Below, piece after piece: positions 20,778-33,587 of a DNA stretch of 64,000 nucleotides (the stretch's first letter is position 1; each line of letters opens with the position of its first letter). Location: contig NW_026870540.1 of assembly GCF_963576545.1 (NCBI RefSeq), positions 64,501 to 128,500 of the forward strand. Direction: 5' to 3'. Under the pieces are notes generated by a model that did not search any database, was not told where the DNA came from, and saw nothing but the letters and a program-made list of their open reading frames with translations. The position numbers were made by a program, and so were the translations under genes. This DNA comes from Limanda limanda (taxonomy: Eukaryota > Chordata > Actinopteri > Pleuronectiformes > Pleuronectidae).

Positions 20778-23700
20778 GTCTCTCCGACCTTCACAAAAAA
20801 AGTTATTCAAGAATATCTCCTCAGATTTGGGGGAATTTCGTCGGTCGACCTCTTCCGAAGGTCGTACAAGCTCGGGGATGGTACCAATCGATCCGCAGGA
20901 CCCAAATTAGTCCAGATGCAACCACTTTCCAAGTCTCTCCGACCTTCACAAAAAAAGTTATTCAAGAATATCTCTTTCTCCTATGTGCTTTCATCCCTAA
21001 CCCTAACCCTTCCGAAAGTCGGAGAAGCTCAAGGATGGTACCGATCGATGCGCGCAACCCCATTTAGTGGGGGTAGAGCCTACTTGCAAGTCTCTCCGAC
21101 CTTCACAAAAAAAGTTATTCAAGAATATCTCCTCAGATTTGGGGGAATTTCGTCGGTCGACCTCTTCCGAAGGTCGTACAAGCTCGGGGATGGTACCAAT
21201 CGATCCGCAGGACCCAAATTAGTCCAGATGCAACTACTTTCCAAGTCTCTCCGACCTTCACAAAAAAAGTTATTCAAGAATATCTCTTTCTCCTATGTGC
21301 TTTCATCCCTAACCCTAACCCTAACCCTTCCGAAAGTCGGAGAAGCTCAAGGATGGTACCGATCGATGCGCGCTACCCCATTTAGTGGGGGTAAAGCCTA
21401 CTTGCAAGTCTCTCCGACCTTCACAAAAAAAGTTATTCAAGAATATCTCTTTCTCCTATGTGCTTTCATCCCTAACCCTAACCCTAACCCTTCCGAAAGT
21501 CGGAGAAGCTCAAGGATGGTACCGATCGATGCGCGCAACCCCATTTAGTGGGGGTAGAGCCTACTTGCAAGTCTCTCCGACCTTCACAAAAAAAGTTATT
21601 CAAGAATATCTCCTCAGATTTGGGGGAATTTCGTCGGTCGACCTCTTCCGAAGGTCGTACAAGCTCGGGGATGGTACCAATCGATCCGCAGGACCCAAAT
21701 TAGTCCAGATGCAACCACTTTTCAAGTCTCTCCGACCTTCACAAAAAAAGTTATTCAAGAATATCTCTTTCTCCTATGTGCTTTCATCCCTAACCCTAAC
21801 CCTAACCCTTCCGAAAGTCGGAGAAGCTCAATGATGGTACCGATCGATGCGCGCTACCCCATTTAGTGGGGGTAGAGCCTACTTGCAAGTCTCTCCGACC
21901 TTCACAAAAAAAGTTATTCAAGAATATCTCTTTCTCCTATGTGCTTTCATCCCTAACCCTAACCCTAACCCTTCCGAAAGTCGGAGAAGCTCAAGGATGG
22001 TACCGATCGATGTGCGCTACCCCATTTAGTGGGGGTAGAGCCTACTTGCAAGTCTCTCCGACCTTCACAAAAAAAGTTATTCAAGAATATCTCTTTCTCC
22101 TATGTGCTTTCATCCCTAACCCTAACCCTAACCCTTCCGAAAGTCGGAGAAGCTCAAGGATGGTACCGATCGATGCGCGTTACCCCATTTAGTGGGGGTA
22201 GAGCCTACTTGCAAGTCTCTCCGACCTTCACAAAAAAAGTTATTCAAGAATATCTCTTTCTCCTATGTGCTTTCATCCCTAACCCTAACCCTAACCCTTC
22301 CGAAAGTCGGAGAAGCTCAAGGATGGTACTGATCGATGCGCGCAACCCCATTTAGTGGGGGTAGAGCCTACTTGCAAGTCTCTCCGACCTTCACAAAAAA
22401 AGTTATTCAAGAATATCTCCTCAGATTTGGGGGAATTTCGTCGGTCGACCTCTTCCGAAGGTCGTACAAGCTCGGGGATGGTACCAATCGATCCGCAGGA
22501 CCCAAATTAGTCCAGATGCAACCACTTTCCAAGTCTCTCCGACCTTCACAAAAAAAGTTATTCAAGAATATCTCTTTCTCCTATGTGCTTTCATCCCTAA
22601 CCCTAACCCTAACCCTTCCGAAAGTCGGAGAAGCTCAAGGATGGTACTGATCGATGCGCGCAACCCCATTTAGTGGGGGTAGAGCCTACTTGCAAGTCTC
22701 TCCGACCTTCACAAAAAAAGTTATTCAAGAATATCTCCTCAGATTTGGGGGAATTTCGTCGGTCGACCTCTTCCGAAGGTCGTACAAGCTCGGGGATGGT
22801 ACCAATCGATCCGCAGGACCCAAATTAGTCCAGATGCAACCACTTTCCAAGTCTCTCCGACCTTCACAAAAAAAGTTATTCAAGAATATCTCTTTCTCCT
22901 ATGTGCTTTCATCCCTAACCCTAACCCTTCCGAAAGTCGGAGAAGCTCAAGGATGGTACCGATCGATGCGCGCAACCCCATTTAGTGGGGGTAGAGCCTA
23001 CTTGCAAGTCTCTCCGACCTTCACAAAAAAAGTTATTCAAGAATATCTCCTCAGATTTGGGGGAATTTCGTCGGTCGACCTCTTCCGAAGGTCGTACAAG
23101 CTCGGGGATGGTACCAATCGATCCGCAGGACCCAAATTAGTCCAGATGCAACCACTTTCCAAGTCTCTCCGACCTTCACAAAAAAAGTTATTCAAGAATA
23201 TCTCTTTCTCCTATGTGCTTTCATCCCTAACCCTAACCCTAACCCTTCCGAAAGTCGGAGAAGCTCAAGGATGGTACCGATCGATGCGCGCTACCCCATT
23301 TAGTGGGGGTAAAGCCTACTTGCAAGTCTCTCCGACCTTCACAAAAAAAGTTATTCAAGAATATCTCTTTCTCCTATGTGCTTTCATCCCTAACCCTAAC
23401 CCTAACCCTTCCGAAAGTCGGAGAAGCTCAAGGATGGTACCGATCGATGCGCGCAACCCCATTTAGTGGGGGTAGAGCCTACTTGCAAGTCTCTCCGACC
23501 TTCACAAAAAAAGTTATTCAAGAATATCTCCTCAGATTTGGGGGAATTTCGTCGGTCGACCTCTTCCGAAGGTCGTACAAGCTCGGGGATGGTACCAATC
23601 GATCCGCAGGACCCAAATTAGTCCAGATGCAACCACTTTTCAAGTCTCTCCGACCTTCACAAAAAAAGTTATTCAAGAATATCTCTTTCTCCTATGTGCT

Positions 23701-24613
23701 TTCATCCCTAACCCTAACCCTAACCCTTCCGAAAGTCGGAGAAGCTCAAGGATGGTACCGATCGATGCGCGCTACCCCATTTAGTGGGGGTAGAGCCTAC
23801 TTGCAAGTCTCTCCGACCTTCACAAAAAAAGTTATTCAAGAATATCTCTTTCTCCTATGTGCTTTCATCCCTAACCCTAACCCTAACCCTTCCGAAAGTC
23901 GGAGAAGCTCAAGGATGGTACCGATCGATGTGCGCTACCCCATTTAGTGGGGGTAGAGCCTACTTGCAAGTCTCTCCGACCTTCACAAAAAAAGTTATTC
24001 AAGAATATCTCTTTCTCCTATGTGCTTTCATCCCTAACCCTAACCCTAACCCTTCCGAAAGTCGGAGAAGCTCAAGGATGGTACCGATCGATGCGCGTTA
24101 CCCCATTTAGTGGGGGTAGAGCCTACTTGCAAGTCTCTCCGACCTTCACAAAAAAAGTTATTCAAGAATATCTCTTTCTCCTATGTGCTTTCATCCCTAA
24201 CCCTAACCCTAACCCTTCCGAAAGTCGGAGAAGCTCAAGGATGGTACTGATCGATGCGCGCAACCCCATTTAGTGGGGGTAGAGCCTACTTGCAAGTCTC
24301 TCCGACCTTCACAAAAAAAGTTATTCAAGAATATCTCCTCAGATTTGGGGGAATTTCGTCGGTCGACCTCTTCCGAAGGTCGTACAAGCTCGGGGATGGT
24401 ACCAATCGATCCGCAGGACCCAAATTAGTCCAGATGCAACCACTTTCCAAGTCTCTCCGACCTTCACAAAAAAAGTTATTCAAGAATATCTCTTTCTCCT
24501 ATGTGCTTTCATCCCTAACCCTAACCCTAACCCTTCCAAAAGTCGGAGAAGCTCAAGGATGGTACCGATCGATGCGCGCTACCCCATTTAGTGGGGGTAG
24601 AGCCTACTTGCAA
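20778..24613 (+). repeat. Two tandem copies of a 1918-bp, 12-module unit
   Basis: Copies run 20778-22695 and 22696-24613 with order A Bs A BB A BBBB A B. Shared markers are the 157-bp B at 20933 and 22851, GATGTGCGC (22010 and 23928 area) and GCGTTACC (22178 and 24096 area). Private differences include CAACTACTT (near 21234) and CAATGATGG (near 21831) in copy 1 and CCAAAAGTC (near 24537) in copy 2. The last module of copy 2 ends in a different tail type, so the repeat identity stops there. Confidence 0.9.
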
Positions 24614-24931
24614 GTCTCTCCGACCTTCACAAAAAAAGTTATTCAAGAATATCTCTTTCTCCTATGTGCTTTCATCCCTAACCCTAACCCTAACCCTTCC
24701 GAAAGTCGGAGAAGCTCAAGGATGGTACCGATCGATGCGCGCAACCCCATTTAGTGGGGGTAGAGCCTACTTGCAAGTCTCTCCGACCTTCACAAAAAAA
24801 GTTATTCAAGAATATCTCCTCAGATTTGGGGGAATTTCGTCGGTCGACCTCTTCCGAAGGTCGTACAAGCTCGGGGATGGTACCAATCGATCCGCAGGAC
24901 CCAAATTAGTCCAGATGCAACCACTTTCCAA
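24614..24931 (+). repeat. B A link segment
   Basis: A B module (24614) and an A module (24777) connect the 1918-bp pair to the right copy of the long-range block. Both are of consensus type. Confidence 0.85.
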
Positions 24932-27900
24932 GTCTCTCCGACCTTCACAAAAAAAGTTATTCAAGAATATCTCTTTCTCCTATGTGCTTTCATCCCTAAC
25001 CCTAACCCTAACCCTTCCGAAAGTCGGAGAAGCTCAAGGATGGTACCGATCGATGCGCGCTACCCCATTTAGTGGGGGTAAAGCCTACTTGCAAGTCTCT
25101 CCGACCTTCACAAAAAAAGTTATTCAAGAATATCTCTTTCTCCTATGTGCTTTCATCCCTAACCCTAACCCTAACCCTTCCGAAAGTCGGAGAAGCTCAA
25201 GGATGGTACCGATCGATGCGCGCAACCCCATTTAGTGGGGGTAGAGCCTACTTGCAAGTCTCTCCGACCTTCACAAAAAAAGTTATTCAAGAATATCTCC
25301 TCAGATTTGGGGGAATTTCGTCGGTCGACCTCTTCCGAAGGTCGTACAAGCTCGGGGATGGTACCAATCGATCCGCAGGACCCAAATTAGTCCAGATGCA
25401 ACCACTTTCCAAGTCTCTCCGACCTTCACAAAAAAAGTTATTCAAGAATATCTCTTTCTCCTATGTGCTTTCATCCCTAACCCTAACCCTTCCGAAAGTC
25501 GGAGAAGCTCAAGGATGGTACCGATCGATGCGCGCTACCCCATTTAGTGGGGGTAGAGCCTACTTGCAAGTCTCTCCGACCTTCACAAAAAAAGTTATTC
25601 AAGAATATCTCCTCAGATTTGGGGGAATTTCGTCGGTCGACCTCTTTCGAAGGTCGTACAAGCTCGGGGATGGTACCAATCGATCCGCAGGACCCAAATT
25701 AGTCCAGATGCAAGCACTTTCCAAGTCTCTCCGACCTTCACAAAAAAAGTTATTCAAGAATATCTCTTTCTCCTATGTGCTTTCATCCCTAACCCTAACC
25801 CTAACCCTTCCGAAAGTCGGAGAAGCTCAAGGATGGTACCGATCGATGCGCGCTACCCCATTTAGTGGGGGTAGAGCCTACTTGCAAGTCTCTCCGACCT
25901 TCACAAAAAAAGTTATTCAAGAATATCTCTTTCTCCTATGTGCTTTCATCCCTAACCCTAACCCTTCCGAAAGTCGGAGAAGCTCAAGGATGGTACCGAT
26001 CGATGCGCGCTACCCCATTTAGTGGGGGTAGAGCCTACTTGCAAGTCTCTCCGACCTTCACAAAAAAAGTTATTCAAGAATATCTCTTTCTCCTATGTGC
26101 TTTCATCCCTAACCCTAACCCTTCCGAAAGTCGGAGAAGCTCAAGGATGGTACTGATCGATGCGCACTACCCCATTTAGTGGGGGTAGAGCCTACTTGCA
26201 AGTCTCTCCGACCTTCACAAAAAAAGTTATTCAAGAATATCTCTTTCTCCTATGTGCTTTCATCCCTAACCCTAACCCTAACCCTTCCGAAAGTCGGAGA
26301 AGCTCAAGGATGGTACTGATCGATGCGCGCAACCCCATTTAGTGGGGGTAGAGCCTACTTGCAAGTCTCTCCGACCTTCACAAAAAATGTTATTCAAGAA
26401 TATCTCCTCAGATTTGGGGGAATTTCGTCGGTCGACCTCTTCCGAAGGTCGTACAAGCTCGGGGATGGTACCAATCGATCCGCAGGACCCAAATTAGTCC
26501 AGATGCAACCACTTTCCAAGTCTCTCCGACCTTCACAAAAAAAGTTATTCAAGAATATCTCTTTCTCCTATGTGCTTTCATCCCTAACCCTAACCCTAAC
26601 CCTTCCGAAAGTCGGAAAAGCTCAAGGATGGTACCGATCGATGCGCGCTACCCCATTTAGTGGGGGTAGAGCCTACTTGCAAGTCTCTCCGACCTTCACA
26701 AAAAAAGTTATTCAAGAATATCTCCTCAGATTTGGGGGAATTTCGTCGGTCGACCTCTTCCGAAGGTCGTACAAGCTCGGGGATGGTACCAATCGATCTG
26801 CAGGACCCAAATTAGTCCAGATGCAACCACTTTTCAAGTCTCTCCGACCTTCACAAAAAAAGTTATTCAAGAATATCTCTTTCTCCTATGTGCTTTCATC
26901 CCTAACCCTAACCCTAACCCTTCCGAAAGTCGGAGAAGCTCAAGTATGGTACCGATCGATGCGCGCTACCCCATTTAGTGGGGGTAGAGCCTACTTGCAA
27001 GTCTCTCCGACCTTCACAAAAAAAGTTATTCAAGAATATCTCTTTCTCCTATGTGCTTTCATCCCTAACCCTAACCCTAACCCTTCCGAAAGTCGGAGAA
27101 GCTCAAGGATGGTACCGATCGATGCGCGCTACCCCATTTAGTGGGGGTAGAGCCTACTTGCAAGTCTCTCCGACCTTCACAAAAAAAGTTATTCAAGAAT
27201 ATCTCTTTCTCCTATGTGCTTTCATCCCTAACCCTAACCCTAACCCTTCCGAAAGTCGGAGAAGCTCAAGGATGGTACCGATCAATGTGCGCTACCCCAT
27301 TTAGTGGGGGTAGAGCCTACTTGCAAGTCTCTCCGACCTTCACAAAAAAAGTTATTCAAGAATATCTCTTTCTCCTATGTGCTTTCATCCCTAACCCTAA
27401 CCCTAACCCTTCCGAAAGTCGGAGAAGCTCAAGGATGGTACTGATCAATGCGCGCAACCCCATTTAGTGGGGGTAGAGCCTACTTGCAAGTCTCTCCGAC
27501 CTTCACAAAAAAAGTTATTCAAGAATATCTCCTCAGATTTGGGGGAATTTCGTCGGTCGACCTCTTCCGAAGGTCGTACAAGCTCGGGGATGGTACCAAT
27601 CGATCCGCAGGACCCAAATTAGTCCAGATGCAACCACTTTCCAAGTCTCTCCGACCTTCACAAAAAAAGTTATTCAAGAATATCTCTTTCTCCTATGTGC
27701 TTTCATCCCTAACCCTAACCCTAACCCTTCCGAAAGTCGGAGAAGCTCAAGGATGGTACTGATCGATGCGCGCAACCCCATTTAGTGGGGGTAGAGCCTA
27801 CTTGCAAGTCTCTCCGACCTTCACAAAAAAAGTTATTCAAGAATATCTCCTCAGATTTGGGGGAATTTCGTCGGTCGACCTCTTCCGAAGGTCGTACAAG

Positions 27901-29250
27901 CTCGGGGATGGTACCAATCGATCTGCAGGACCCAAATTAGTCCAGATGCAACCACTTTCCAAGTCTCTCCGACCTTCACAAAAAAAGTTATTCAAGAATA
28001 TCTCTTTCTCCTATGTGCTTTCATCCCTAACCCTAACCCTAACCCTTCCGAAAGTCGGAGAAGCTCAAGGATGGTACCGATCGATGCGCGCTACCCCATT
28101 TAGTGGGGGTAGAGCCTACTTGCAAGTCTCTCCGACCTTCACAAAAAAAGTTATTCAAGAATATCTCTTTCTCCTATGTGCTTTCATCCCTAACCCTAAC
28201 CCTAACCCTTCCGAAAGTCGGAGAAGCTCAAGGATGGTACCGATCGATGCGCGCTACCCCATTTAGTGGGGGTAGAGCCTACTTGCAAGTCTCTCCGACC
28301 TTCACAAAAAAAGTTATTCAAGAATATCTCCTCAGATTTGGGGGAATTTCGTCGGTCGACCTCTTCCGAAGGTCGTACAAGCTCGGGGATGGTACCAATC
28401 GATCCGCAGGACCCAAATTAGTCCAGATGCAACCACTTTCCAAGTCTCTCCGACCTTCACAAAAAAAGTTATTCAAGAATATCTCTTTCTCCTATGTGCT
28501 TTCATCCCTAACCCTAACCCTAACCCTTCCGAAAGTCGGAGAAGCTCAAGGATGGTACCGATCGATGCGCGCTACCCCATTTAGTGGGGGTAAAGCCTAC
28601 TTGCAAGTCTCTCCGACCTTCACAAAAAAAGTTATTCAAGAATATCTCTTTCTCCTATGTGCTTTCATCCCTAACCCTAACCCTAACCCTTCCAAAAGTC
28701 GGAGAAGCTCAAGGATGGTACCGATCGATGCGCGCAACCCCATTTAGTGGGGGTAGAGCCTACTTGCAAGTCTCTCCGACCTTCACAAAAAAAGTTATTC
28801 AAGAATATCTCCTCAGATTTGGGGGAATTTCGTCGGTCGACCTCTTCCGAAGGTCGTACAAGCTCGGGGATGGTACCAATCGATCCGCAGGACCCAAATT
28901 AGTCCAGATGCAACCACTTTTCAAGTCTCTCCGACCTTCACAAAAAAAGTTATTCAAGAATATCTCTTTCTCCTATGTGCTTTCATCCCTAACCCTAACC
29001 CTAACCCTTCCGAAAGTCGGAGAAGCTCAAGGATGGTACCGATCGATGCGCGCTACCCCATTTAGTGGGGGTAGAGCCTACTTGCAAGTCTCTCCGACCT
29101 TCACAAAAAAAGTTATTCAAGAATATCTCTTTCTCCTATGTGCTTTCATCCCTAACCCTAACCCTAACCCATCCGAAAGTCGGAGAAGCTCAAGGATGGT
29201 ACCGATCGATGCGCGCTACCCCATTTAGTGGGGGTAGAGCCTACTTGCAA
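24932..29250 (+). repeat. Long-range paralogous block, right copy
   Basis: It corresponds to 9223-13228 with an offset growing from 15709 to 16022 bp. It differs by an added A-B dimer (26365-26682), by 157-bp B modules at 25888 and 26045 (only the second has a short counterpart on the left) and by private substitutions, for example AAAAAATGTT at 26388 and GCGCACTACC near 26165. Being more diverged than the adjacent tandem copies, it is probably an older event. Confidence 0.78.
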
Positions 29251-31989
29251 GTCTCTCCGACCTTCACAAAAAAAGTTATTCAAGAATATCTCTTTCTCCT
29301 ATGTGCTTTCATCCCTAACCCTAACCCTAACCCTTCCGAAAGTCGGAGAAGCTCAAGGATGGTACCGATCGATGCGCGCTACCCCATTTAGTGGGGGTAG
29401 AGCCTACTTGCAAGTCTCTCCGACCTTCACAAAAAAAGTTATTCAAGAATATCTCTTTCTCCTATGTGCTTTCATCCCTAACCCTAACCCTAACCCTTCC
29501 GAAAGTCGGAGAAGCTCAAGGATGGTACTGATCGATGCGCGCAACCCCATTTAGTGGGGGTAGAGCCTACTTGCAAGTCTTTCCGACCTTCACAAAAAAA
29601 GTTATTCAAGAATATCTCCTCAGATTTGGGGGAATTTCGTCGGTCGACCTCTTCCGAAGGTCGTACAAGCTCGGGGATGGTACCAATCGATCCGCAGGAC
29701 CCAAATTAGTCCAGATGCAACCACTTTTCAAGTCTCTCCGACCTTCACAAAAAAAGTTATTCAAGAATATCTCTTTCTCCTATGTGCTTTCATCCCTAAC
29801 CCTAACCCTAACCCTTCCGAAAGTCGGAGAAGCTCAAGGATGGTACCGATCGATGCGCGCTACCCCATTTAGTGGGGGTAGAGCCTACTTGCAAGTCTCT
29901 CCGACCTTCACAAAAAAAGTTATTCAAGAATATCTCTTTCTCCTATGTGCTTTCATCCCTAACCCTAACCCTAACCCTTCCGAAAGTCGGAGAAGCTCAA
30001 GGATGGTACCGATCGATGCGCGCTACCCCATTTAGTGGGGGTAGAGCCTACTTGCAAGTCTCTCCGACCTTCACAAAAAAAGTTATTCAAGAATATCTCT
30101 TTCTCCTATGTGCTTTCATCCCTAACCCTAACCCTAACCCTTCCGAAAGTCGGAGAAGCTCAAGGATGGTACCGATCGATGCGCGCTACCCCATTTAGTG
30201 GGGGTAGAGCCTACTTGCAAGTCTCTCCGACCTTCACAAAAAAAGTTATTCAAGAATATCTCTTTCTCCTATGTGCTTTCATCCCTAACCCTAACCCTAA
30301 CCCTTCCGAAAGTCGGAGAAGCTCAAGGATGGTACTGATCAATGCGCGCAACCCCATTTAGTGGGGGTAGAGCCTACTTGCAAGTCTCTCCGACCTTCAC
30401 AAAAAAAGTTATTCAAGAATATCTCCTCAGATTTGGGGGAATTTCGTCGGTCGACCTCTTCCGAAGGTCGTACAAGCTCGGGGATGGTACCAATCGATCC
30501 GCAGGACCCAAATTAGTCCAGATGCAACCACTTTCCAAGTCTCTCCGACCTTCACAAAAAAAGTTATTCAAGAATATCTCTTTCTCCTATGTGCTTTCAT
30601 CCCTAACCCTAACCCTAACCCTTCCGAAAGTCGGAGAAGCTCAAGGATGGTACCGATCGATGCGCGCTACCCCATTTAGTGGGGGTAGAGCCTACTTGCA
30701 AGTCTCTCCGACCTTCACAAAAAAAGTTATTCAAGAATATCTCTTTCTCCTATGTGCTTTCATCCCTAACCCTAACCCTAACCCTTCCGAAAGTCGGAGA
30801 AGCTCAAGGATGGTACCGATCGATGCGCGCTACCCCATTTAGTGGGGGTAGAGCCTACTTGCAAGTCTCTCCGACCTTCACAAAAAAAGTTATTCAAGAA
30901 TATCTCCTCAGATTTGGGGGAATTTCGTCGGTCGACCTCTTCCGAAGGTCGTACAAGCTCGGGGATGGTACCAATCGATCCGCAGGACCCAAATTAGTCC
31001 AGATGCAACCACTTTCCAAGTCTCTCCGACCTTCACAAAAAAAGTTATTCAAGAATATCTCTTTCTCCTATGTGCTTTCATCCCTAACCCTAACCCTAAC
31101 CCTTCCGAAAGTCGGAGAAGCTCAAGGATGGTACCGATCGATGCGCGCTACCCCATTTAGTGGGGGTAAAGCCTACTTGCAAGTCTCTCCGACCTTCACA
31201 AAAAAAGTTATTCAAGAATATCTCTTTCTCCTATGTGCTTTCATCCCTAACCCTAACCCTAACCCTTCCGAAAGTCGGAGAAGCTCAAGGATGGTACCGA
31301 TCGATGCGCGCAACCCCATTTAGTGGGGGTAGAGCCTACTTGCAAGTCTCTCCGACCTTCACAAAAAAAGTTATTCAAGAATATCTCCTCAGATTTGGGG
31401 GAATTTCGTCGGTCGACCTCTTCCGAAGGTCGTACAAGCTCGGGGATGGTACCAATCGATCCGCAGGACCCAAATTAGTCCAGATGCAACCACTTTTCAA
31501 GTCTCTCCGACCTTCACAAAAAAAGTTATTCAAGAATATCTCTTTCTCCTATGTGCTTTCATCCCTAACCCTAACCCTAACCCTTCCGAAAGTCGGAGAA
31601 GCTCAAGGATGGTACCGATCGATGCGCGCTACCCCATTTAGTGGGGGTAGAGCCTACTTGCAAGTCTCTCCGACCTTCACAAAAAAAGTTATTCAAGAAT
31701 ATCTCTTTCTCCTATGTGCTTTCATCCCTAACCCTAACCCTAACCCTTCCGAAAGTCGGAGAAGCTCAAGGATGGTACCGATCGATGCGCGCTACCCCAT
31801 TTAGTGGGGGTAGAGCCTACTTGCAAGTCTCTCCGACCTTCACAAAAAAAGTTATTCAAGAATATCTCTTTCTCCTATGTGCTTTCATCCCTAACCCTAA
31901 CCCTAACCCTTCCGAAAGTCGGAGAAGCTCAAGGATGGTACTGATCGATGCGCGCAACCCCATTTAGTGGGGGTAGAGCCTACTTGCAA
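29251..31989 (+). repeat. End of domain I: A/BBBB and A/BB runs
   Basis: Seventeen modules. B modules at 29251 and 29414 are followed by A BBBB (29577-30383), A BB (30384-30864), A BB (30865-31345) and A BBB (31346-31989). A private T is at 29581 (CTTTCCGACC). The final B has the ACTGATCGATGCGCGCAACC tail and leads into the first A* of domain II. Confidence 0.85.
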
Positions 31990-33587
31990 GTCTCTCCGAC
32001 CTTCACAAAAAAAGTTATTAAAGAATATCTCCTCAGATTTGGGGGAATTTCGTCGGTCGACCTCTTCCGAAGGTCGTACAAGCTCGGGGATGGTACCAAT
32101 CGATCCGCAGGACCCAAATTAGTCCAGATGCAACCACTTTCCAAGTCTCTCCGACCTTCACAAAAAAAGTTATTCAAGAATATCTCTTTCTCCTATGTGC
32201 TTTCATCCCTAACCCTAACCCTAACCCTTCCGAAAGTCGGAGAAGCTCAAGGATGGTACTGATCGATGCGCGCAACCCCATTTAGTGGGGGTAGAGCCTA
32301 CTTGCAAGTCTCTCCGACCTTCACAAAAAAAGTTATTCAAGAATATCTCCTCAGATTTGGGGGAATTTCGTCGGTCGACCTCTTCCGAAGGTCGTACAAG
32401 CTCGGGGATGGTACCAATCGATCCGCAGGACCCAAATTAGTCCAGATGCAACCACTTTTCAAGTCTCTCCGACCTTCACAAAAAAAGTTATTCAAGAATA
32501 TCTCTTTCTCCTATGTGCTTTCATCCCTAACCCTAACCCTAACCCTTCCGAAAGTCGGAGAAGCTCAAGGATGGTACCGATCGATGCGCGCTACCCCATT
32601 TAGTGGGGGTAGAGCCTACTTGCAAGTCTCTCCGACCTTCACAAAAAAAGTTATTCAAGAATATCTCTTTCTCCTATGTGCTTTCATCCCTAACCCTAAC
32701 CCTAACCCTTCCGAAAGTCGGAGAAGCTCAAGGATGGTACTGATCGATGCGCGCAACCCCATTTAGTGGGGGTAGAGCCTACTTGCAAGTCTCTCCGACC
32801 TTCACAAAAAAAGTTATTCAAGAATATCTCCTCAGATTTGGGGGAATTTCGTCGGTCGACCTCTTCCGAAGGTCGTACAAGCTCGGAGATGGTACCAATC
32901 GATCCGCAGGACCCAAATTAGTCCAGATGCAACCACTTTCTAAGTCTCTCCGACCTTCACAAAAAAAGTTATTCAAGAATATCTCTTTCTCCTATGTGCT
33001 TTCATCCCTAACCCTAACCCTAACCCTTCCGAAAGTCGGAGAAGCTCAAGGATGGTACCGATCGATGCGCGCTACCCCATTTAGTGGGGGTAGAGCCTAC
33101 TTGCAAGTCTCTCCGACCTTCACAAAAAAAGTTATTCAAGAATATCTCTTTCTCCTATGTGCTTTCATCCCTAACCCTAACCCTAACCCTTCCGAAAGTC
33201 GGAGAAGCTCAAGGATGGTACCGATCGATGCGCGCTACCCCATTTAGTGGGGGTAGAGCCTACTTGCAAGTCTCTCCGACCTTCACAAAAAAAGTTATTC
33301 AAGAATATCTCCTCAGATTTGGGGGAATTTCGTCGGTCGACCTCTTCCGAAGGTCGTACAAGCTCGGGGATGGTACCAATCGATCCGCAGGACCCAAATT
33401 AGTCCAGATGCAACCACTTTCCAAGTCTCTCCGACCTTCACAAAAAAAGTTATTCAAGAATATCTCTTTCTCCTATGTGCTTTCATCCCTAACCCTAACC
33501 CTAACCCTTCCGAAAGTCGGAGAAGCTCAAGGATGGTACCGATCGATGCGCGCTACCCCATTTAGTGGGGGTAAAGCCTACTTGCAA
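31990..33587 (+). repeat. Transition into domain II (first recurrent A* module)
   Basis: Order is A* B A BB A BB A BB. The A* at 31990 has TTAAAG. The A at 32789 is the first with CTCGGAGATGG, a substitution that then marks one A slot of the higher-order repeat (A modules at 34707, 36780, 38859, 40614, 42850, 44929, 47008, 49081 and 51160). Confidence 0.85.

Noticed and set aside
31980..32177. 65-codon minus-strand frames over A* modules
   Set aside because: They exist because TTCAAG to TTAAAG removes a minus-strand TGA stop. They repeat identically with A* modules and match nothing recognisable.
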